Shown in pieces: positions 58,286 to 64,000 of a stretch of DNA of 64,000 nucleotides (position 1 is the first letter of the stretch; the number at the start of each line of letters is the position of its first letter). The stretch lies in NCBI GenBank assembly GCA_963853835.1, contig OY970825.1, positions 43,744,908-43,808,907 of the forward strand. The letters are read 5' to 3'. Both the position numbers and the translations under genes were made by a program. The notes beneath the pieces were generated by a model. It saw nothing but the letters and a program-made list of their open reading frames with translations. It made no database searches and was not told the origin of the DNA. This DNA comes from Calendula officinalis (taxonomy: Eukaryota; Streptophyta; Magnoliopsida; Asterales; Asteraceae).

Positions 58286-58442
58286 CTTGAGACTTTATTA
58301 AAAGAAAGGACCTTCCTTAACGCAATTTATGTTGTTATATGTAACAGTTATACAAATAAAAATATACATTTATATTTAATATAAAATGTTTAAACAAAAT
58401 TAGTTATAAATATAAAATATTTTCAATAAAATTAGTTCTGCA

Positions 58443-59410
58443 CTAATCAAAATAAGTGATAGACTTTTGGTTTTACGATTTTTGAAGCAAAATATTATAA
58501 TGATTATTAAATTAGATTAATTAATGGTTAGTGGGAAACGAGTCTCACATCTTTTAATAAAAAAGTGTAGTTAATGATGTTTAAAAATAAAGTAAGAGTA
58601 AAGTGATGAGTTGCGTTCAAGGAGGTCCATGATTTTTACAAAGTCCAGAGGAACAAATCTCAACCATTGATCAATATGATCTAATGGTCAAGATTAATCA
58701 CATTCTTTATACATTGAGGGGTATTTTGGTCATTTGGCACTAAAATTTTTTTTATTTTATTTTATTTTTTATTTTAAAAATTTCAAATTTTAAATTTTTT
58801 TATTTTTTTTATTTTCTTTATTTTTAATTAAGGGGTATTTTGGTCATTTTGAAAAAATTATTGTTTTTTTATTTTTTATTTTAAAATTTTTAGTTTAAAA
58901 AAAATTATTGATTTATTATTATTTTTTAAAATATTATTAATTTTTCATTAATAACACATAATGTGATTGCATAGTGAATCACATGTGATTGCATAGTGAA
59001 TCACATGTGATTTAACTAAAACATGATTTTACACTAAAATCACATACGATTAAGTTATACACGTAATTATCAGATAAATATTATTTTTTAATAAAAAAAA
59101 TTAATAAAAAATAAAAAAAAAATTAAAATTAAAAAAAAATTGAAATTTTTTTAAGTGCCAAATGACCAAAATACCCCTCGATATATAAAATATGTGATTA
59201 ATCTTGACCATTAGATCCTATCGATCAATGGTTGAGATTTGTTCCTTGAGACTTCTAAAGATGATGGACCTCCTTGAACATTTCTCGTAAAGTGATTATT
59301 TCACTTTGTTAAAGTATATAATTAGTAGGTGTATATCTGATTTTTAAAATTTTAAAATATATCATTTATTTTGTTTTACCCGAGAAAGTTCTTTTGAATT
59401 GAAAGAAGTA
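58443..59410. mobile_element. Stowaway-like MITE split by a Mutator-like MITE
   Basis: The left part (58443-58607: AATCAAAATAAGTGATAGAC) and the right part (59287-59410, ending TTGAATTGAAAGAAGTA) are the halves of the same MITE type as 9726-10006; the family A copy at 58608-59286 lies between. Confidence 0.65.
58608..59286. mobile_element. Mutator-like MITE, family A copy 3
   Basis: 679 bp, starting GAGTTGCGTTCAAGGAGGTC and ending GACCTCCTTGAACATTTCTC. The 10-bp duplication GTAAAGTGAT is exact at 58598-58607 and 59287-59296. Long inverted repeats hold GGGGTATTTTGGTCATTT; the centre is AT-rich with ATCACATGTGAT motifs. This copy defines the family's ends. Confidence 0.88.
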
Positions 59411-59652
59411 TTACGAGTACTTGTTAATATTAAAGGTTACAAATACGTTCATTAACATCTTAGTTATTTAAAATTCTAATTCTTACAAATTTCAATTACT
59501 TCGAATCCTTGAAAAAATAATAAAATAGTGTGCAAACTGCAAACTAAACGCTTCTTCGATCTTCTGGTTATCAAGAGTGAATAATACCCAGTACCATAGC
59601 ATATAAACCCCCCTAAATTGACAGATCGCATTAGGGACGGTGAGAATCAAAA

Positions 59653-60817
59653 ATGGGTTTTGGCTTGTTAGCTTATAGAGTTGTTCGATCATCTTCTAGG
59701 GTTTCATCAAGATACATTCTCATCAAAACCTTCTTCTCTACACCTACCCTGTGCAAACCTTTAGCAATTGAGCAAGCGGCCATTACTGGAGCTAGGGCTC
59801 ATCACGATATCCCGTTCATCCCCGTTTCTTCTAGCAACCGATTGGCCTTACTTCCAGGTAACCATTCCTCAAAGCGCAAAAATGGAATCCTATCCTTCGT
59901 TATAAGTAATTAATCTGTTTCTGCAGTACTGTTACTTGGACTAAGTTTGGCCCCTGTTTCGGCTGAAGATGCTTCAACTGATACTGATTTTACCGGTTTA
60001 CGCAAAATTGATGACGGATCGGTAGTATCAAACCTACATACTTCCAAGTGGAGGGTGTTCACTGACAACGGAAGGGATCTGTTCTTGCAGGCATCATCTT
60101 CTATAGCAATTAATATATTCATATTATATATATATCATTGATTGTTTAGTATTGATTATCCTTTTAGGGCAAATTGGAAGATGCAGAGCGGTTGTTTGTG
60201 GGTGCATTGGAAGAAGCTAAACAAGGTTTTGGGGAAAGAGATCCTCATGTTGCCTCTGCATGCAACAACCTGGTGTCATTTTCATTTTCATTTTCATCTT
60301 TTTCGTTCTTGTTTGCATGAATTTTTCCAGTTTCTGATACTTTCAATGGCTTATTTGCACTTTATCTTAGCATTTTGTTGGTAATAATTGCAGGCCGAGT
60401 TGTACAGAGTTAAGAAGGCATTTGATAAAGCAGAACCTTTGTATTTGGAGGCAATCAATATTCTTGAGGAATCATATGGACATGAAGACATAAGGTAAGT
60501 TTTTTTTTTTTTTTAGTATCTGTTAGGGATTTTGAGTTTTAATAATCTGTATTCATTATAGGGTTGGGGCTGCCCTTCATAATCTAGGTCAATTCTATCT
60601 TGTCCAAAAGAATTTGGATGGAGCCCGTGCTTGCTATGAGGTATATACAAATACTTATATATTATATTAGCATTTAATTTTGAATTGGATGTAGTTTAGT
60701 TGATGTTCTTGTGTTTATTTTTATACTCTGAATTAAAGTAGCTAAAAGTGTGCTAGTAAAATATTGGTTTCTTGAAACTACAAAAAGAAAAAGTTATCAA
60801 TTGACAAATAAGGTATA

Positions 60818-60885
<68 letters not shown>

Positions 60886-61252
60886 TAGAATTAAAATCAG
60901 AACCAATTAAGGCTACAGAACCAGCAGAACTCAATCTAAACCATTAATTTTTGAAATGAAATGATCATGGAAGACACATTAATGTATTTGATGAGGGACC
61001 CCAAAATATTGGTTTGCATGGATGTCATTCATGCATGTATACATACATGTATAGATAACACATATGTATACATACATGAAAACATATACATTTATGTATA
61101 CATGCATGAATGACATCCATGCAAACCAATATTTGGTGGGTCCCTCATCAAATACTTTAATGTGTCTTCAATGATCATTTCATTTCAAAAATCATTGGTT
61201 TAGATTGAGTTCTGCTGGTTCTGTAGCCTTAATTGGTTCTGAAAATAATTCA

Positions 61253-61328
<76 letters not shown>

Positions 61329-61625
61329 GAGAATGTAATGTAAGGGGGTGTTTGGGAAAGTTGATTTAAAAGGACTTGTGCTTATGATGAGCTTATAATA
61401 TTACTTAAGTTAATAAGCTTTTGTTAAATAAAGTGTTTGGAAGGGCTTATATAAGCTTATTGTAAAATGACTAAAAAGGTTATTTTTTTCATAAGCTTGT
61501 GTTAAATGTATTTCTTTGTATGAAATATGATCTAAAAACATGTTTATTAGATTGCATAATTACTGACATTGCAACCTTTTGGCTTCCATGGTTGATTGTG
61601 CAGCGTGCTCTAAAGGTACTATTAC

Positions 61626-61710
<85 letters not shown>

Positions 61711-62988
61711 ATTAATTTTTTTTGGTTAATATAAAGATAAAAAGACGAGTTTTGGGAGAGGGCCACTCTGATTATGCAGAGACAATGTATCATCTAGGAA
61801 AGGTTTTTATATCCCTACTTTCTACTCATCATTCTTTCATTAATTAATCCATTAATGTTTGTTTATTTTTTATTATTTTTTTTAATAACCTATTTTTATC
61901 GTTAATTATGATCATTAGATAGCAATAATTGTGATTGGATTTACAGGTGCTACACCTACAAGGGAACACAAAGGATGCTGAGGTCCTCATAGAGGATTCT
62001 ATTTCCATACTTGAGGTTCATTCTTAATCTTTTGTTGTACAATCTAAACCTTTTTTTCACCTTTTTTATTCTTTTCATATATATATAACCAATTGTTTAA
62101 CTGTATAGGAAGGTGGGCAAGGAGAATCATTGTTATACTTGAGGAGACTGCAATATCTTGTTCAGGTTATTCTTATTCTTGTATTATATAAAGGGTAAAA
62201 TTACTCGTAATTCATAACAATTCTTATCATTAGTTTTTTTATTGATGAGTTTCAGGTTTATTATTTTTAAAATAAGATTTAGGATTAATATTTAAAATAT
62301 AGTTCAAGCTAATCAATTATTTCACAAAACTATTAACATTTACTCTAATAATATATAGTTGTTGTTTTCAGATTCATTGGCAGCTTAACTGGGATTGACA
62401 CAATATTTCATCAATTATATACATTTAATATTTTAAATAATTATCAAGAGTTCTGATAAGCCTCAGTTGTAGAGTAAATTACATTATTAGTATTTAGTCC
62501 CTGGGGTTTGTATGGAATTACGGATTTCATCCCTCAACTATTATTTTATGAAAATTATCAATATCTTGTAAAAAGTTGTATATATTTATCTTTGCAGATC
62601 TATATTAACTCTCATAAAATCAGTGATGCTGTCAATACACAGAGGAAGGTCTTGCATACAATGGAATTATCCAAGGTTTGAATTCTCTTTTTTTTCCGTT
62701 GATGAAATTAGTTATTAAATAATAATTATAAAATGTATATTACAATAATTATTTATAAAATTAATTGATTGATTAGGGATGGGAGTCTTTGGAGACTGTG
62801 TTTACAGCCGAACGCCTTGCACTGATTGTACAATCAGCAGGGAGTTTAAAGGAAGCAAAAGAACTCCTGCAAAGGTTTATTTGTTTAAATCTTCAATAAT
62901 AATTATTAAAAAATTGTTTGACCTTGACCAATTTATCTGTAGGTGTCTTGAGTCACGCAGAAAGTTGCTTCCAGAAGACCATATTCAG
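59653..62988 (+). CDS. Kinesin-light-chain-like TPR protein, organelle-targeted (3' end outside window)
   Basis: Twelve exons join in frame to 360 codons, open at the right: 59653-59857, 59927-60090, 60168-60272, 60394-60494, 60562-60640, 61604-61615, 61737-61802, 61947-62015, 62109-62165, 62598-62675, 62777-62874, 62943-62988. The N-terminus (MGFGLLAYRVVRSSSRVSSR) is a mitochondrial- or plastid-type presequence, followed by a hydrophobic VLLLGLSLAPVSA. TPR units follow: KLEDAERLFVGALEEA, AELYRVKKAFDKAEPLYLEA, GAALHNLGQFYLV, YAETMYHLGKVLHLQGN. It resembles Arabidopsis At5g53080-type proteins of unknown function. Exon 6 is a 12-bp micro-exon (RALK). Intron 2 starts CAG|GC, so it is probably GC-AG. 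MITEs lie in intron 5 and after exon 12. Confidence 0.9.
60820..60882. repeat. (TA)n microsatellite, left arm
   Basis: About 30 TA units directly left of a palindromic element in intron 5. Confidence 0.95.
60883..61257. mobile_element. Palindromic MITE embedded in (TA)n
   Basis: About 375 bp, nearly a complete inverted repeat: AGAACCAATTAAGGCTACAG at the left and CTGTAGCCTTAATTGGTTCT at the right; GGGACC(C)AC and CATGAATGACATCCATGCAA occupy the inner arms. (TA)n arrays lie on both sides, as with Micron-type elements that insert into TA microsatellites. Confidence 0.8.
61256..61325. repeat. (TA)n microsatellite, right arm
   Basis: About 34 TA units to the right of the palindromic element. 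Confidence 0.95.
61625..61712. repeat. (TTA)n microsatellite
   Basis: About 27 ATT/TTA units just after the 12-bp exon 6; it produces spurious poly-Leu and poly-Ile frames. Confidence 0.95.
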
Positions 62989-63039
62989 GTTCATTTTAGT
63001 ATGCAGCACTCATTAGTCCAAATAATAAATATAATTATC

Positions 63040-63549
63040 TTATACAGAATTATTCCTTAATTTCTTATACAATCTCAATCATTGATCAATAATAATTAAT
63101 GGTTAAAATTAATCATATGTTTTATACATGGAAGGGTATTTTGTTCATTTGACACCCACATAAATTTTAAATTATTTTTTATTTTTTATTTTTTATTATA
63201 CAATTATTTTTTATTATAAATTTTTTTTGGTTAACAAATATATATTATGTGATAATCACATCATGTGAGCGTGATGTTTTTGTATAATCACGTGTGATAA
63301 AGTATACAATCACTTGTGATTATCACATGATATTTTCTTTTTTAACGAAAAAATTAATAAAAAAATACAAATAATTTTAAAATAAAAAATAAAAAATAAA
63401 AAAATTATGTGAGTGTCAAATGACCAAAATACCCCTCTATGTATAAAATATGTGATTAATCTTGACCATTAATTATTAAGTATTAGTCAATGGTTGAGAT
63501 TTGTCCCTTGAGATTACATAAAAATTAAGGACTACCTTGAACACATCTT
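63040..63549. mobile_element. Mutator-like MITE, family A copy 4
   Basis: Right end GGACTACCTTGAACACATCT; inverted repeats with GGGTATTTTG(T/G)TCATTTGACA. The left terminal repeat is shortened and its first ~15 bp are not recognisable, so the left edge is approximate. Confidence 0.7.
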
Positions 63550-63744
63550 TTATTCTATAGCAATAATTATGATGAAACAAATAAATAAATTTCTTTCCGT
63601 AAATGTTTCTTACTCTTTAGATTGGTTATATGCTCAAAAAGGGTAAATTGTACAAAACGCTCAACCTTTTTTATAGCAATTAAAGGTATCAAAGTTTTTT
63701 TGGGACCAAAATGAAGACTTTCTTTTATCCTTCTTAGAAAGTAG

Positions 63745-64000
63745 GTAATTGTTCAAGGTAGTCCTTAATTTTCTTGTAGTGCTAAGGGATATATTACAAC
63801 CATTGATCAATAATAATACATATTTTATACATAAAGGGGTACTTTGGTCATTTGACACGCACATAAATTTAATCCAATTTTTTTTTTTCATTTTATGTTG
63901 TGAGTGTCAAGTGACTAAAATACCCCCCATGTATAGAAAAATGTGATTAATATTGACCATTAATTATTAGGGATCAATGGTTGAGATTTGTCCCTTAGGA
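63745..64000. mobile_element. Mutator-like MITE, family A copy 5, cut by window edge
   Basis: Starts near GTAATTGTTCAAGGTAGTCC and carries both inverted arms, TTGGTCATTTGACACGCACA and TGTCAAGTGACTAAAATACC. It runs past the window end. Confidence 0.75.

Noticed and set aside
61499..61793. Poly-Leu and poly-Ile frames
   Set aside because: Produced by the (TTA)n microsatellite in an intron.

Overview
The window is nuclear DNA of a eudicot plant. Its genes carry many GT-AG introns, the intergenic DNA is AT-rich, and it contains plant-type LTR retrotransposons (Ty1/copia, Tat and Athila), Helitrons, and Stowaway, hAT and Mutator-like MITEs. I cannot place it to genus. No CRISPR array, operon or intact tRNA/rRNA gene was seen.

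Host genes, left to right: a first exon of an unknown gene (minus, 164-319); a decayed F-box/FBA pseudogene (504-1262); a two-domain DJ-1 homolog D gene (10241-22853), split in an intron by a 9.9-kb Tat retrotransposon and carrying a premature stop in its last exon; a complete 10-exon peroxisomal polyamine oxidase (27907-31533) ending in the PTS1-like tripeptide SRM; a complete Hikeshi/OPI10 gene (47901-48547); a small membrane protein resembling LDAP-interacting protein (50966-53074); an N-acylated receptor-like cytoplasmic kinase on the minus strand (54463-57053); and a kinesin-light-chain-like TPR protein with an organellar presequence (59653-62988, running past the right edge).

Mobile DNA: a copia element (1538-6422, minus) with an intact polyprotein and nearly identical LTRs; a Tat element (10747-20615, plus) with gag-pol in two frames and, after pol, a spliced antisense gene of about 798 codons with one nonsense codon; a second copia element (33446-44927, plus) interrupted by an Athila-like gag-only element (36013-42744, minus). 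All four have matching target-site duplications and LTRs that differ at one to about six positions, so recent activity is likely. The gene-flanking and intronic DNA is full of MITEs. A Mutator-like family with long inverted repeats occurs at least five times, twice in nested insertions. Non-autonomous Helitrons are present at 8523-8974 and 50002-50578, plus a lone 3' end at 45238.

The genes do not form a common pathway; this is an ordinary gene-poor plant segment shaped by nested insertion. The most unusual points are the spliced antisense gene in the Tat element, the paired deletions in DJ-1D, two apparent GC-AG introns, a Helitron with a duplicated 5' end, and a palindromic element embedded in (TA)n arrays. 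Exon coordinates were derived by hand from splice signals, reading-frame continuity and remembered family sequences; no alignment or search was run.
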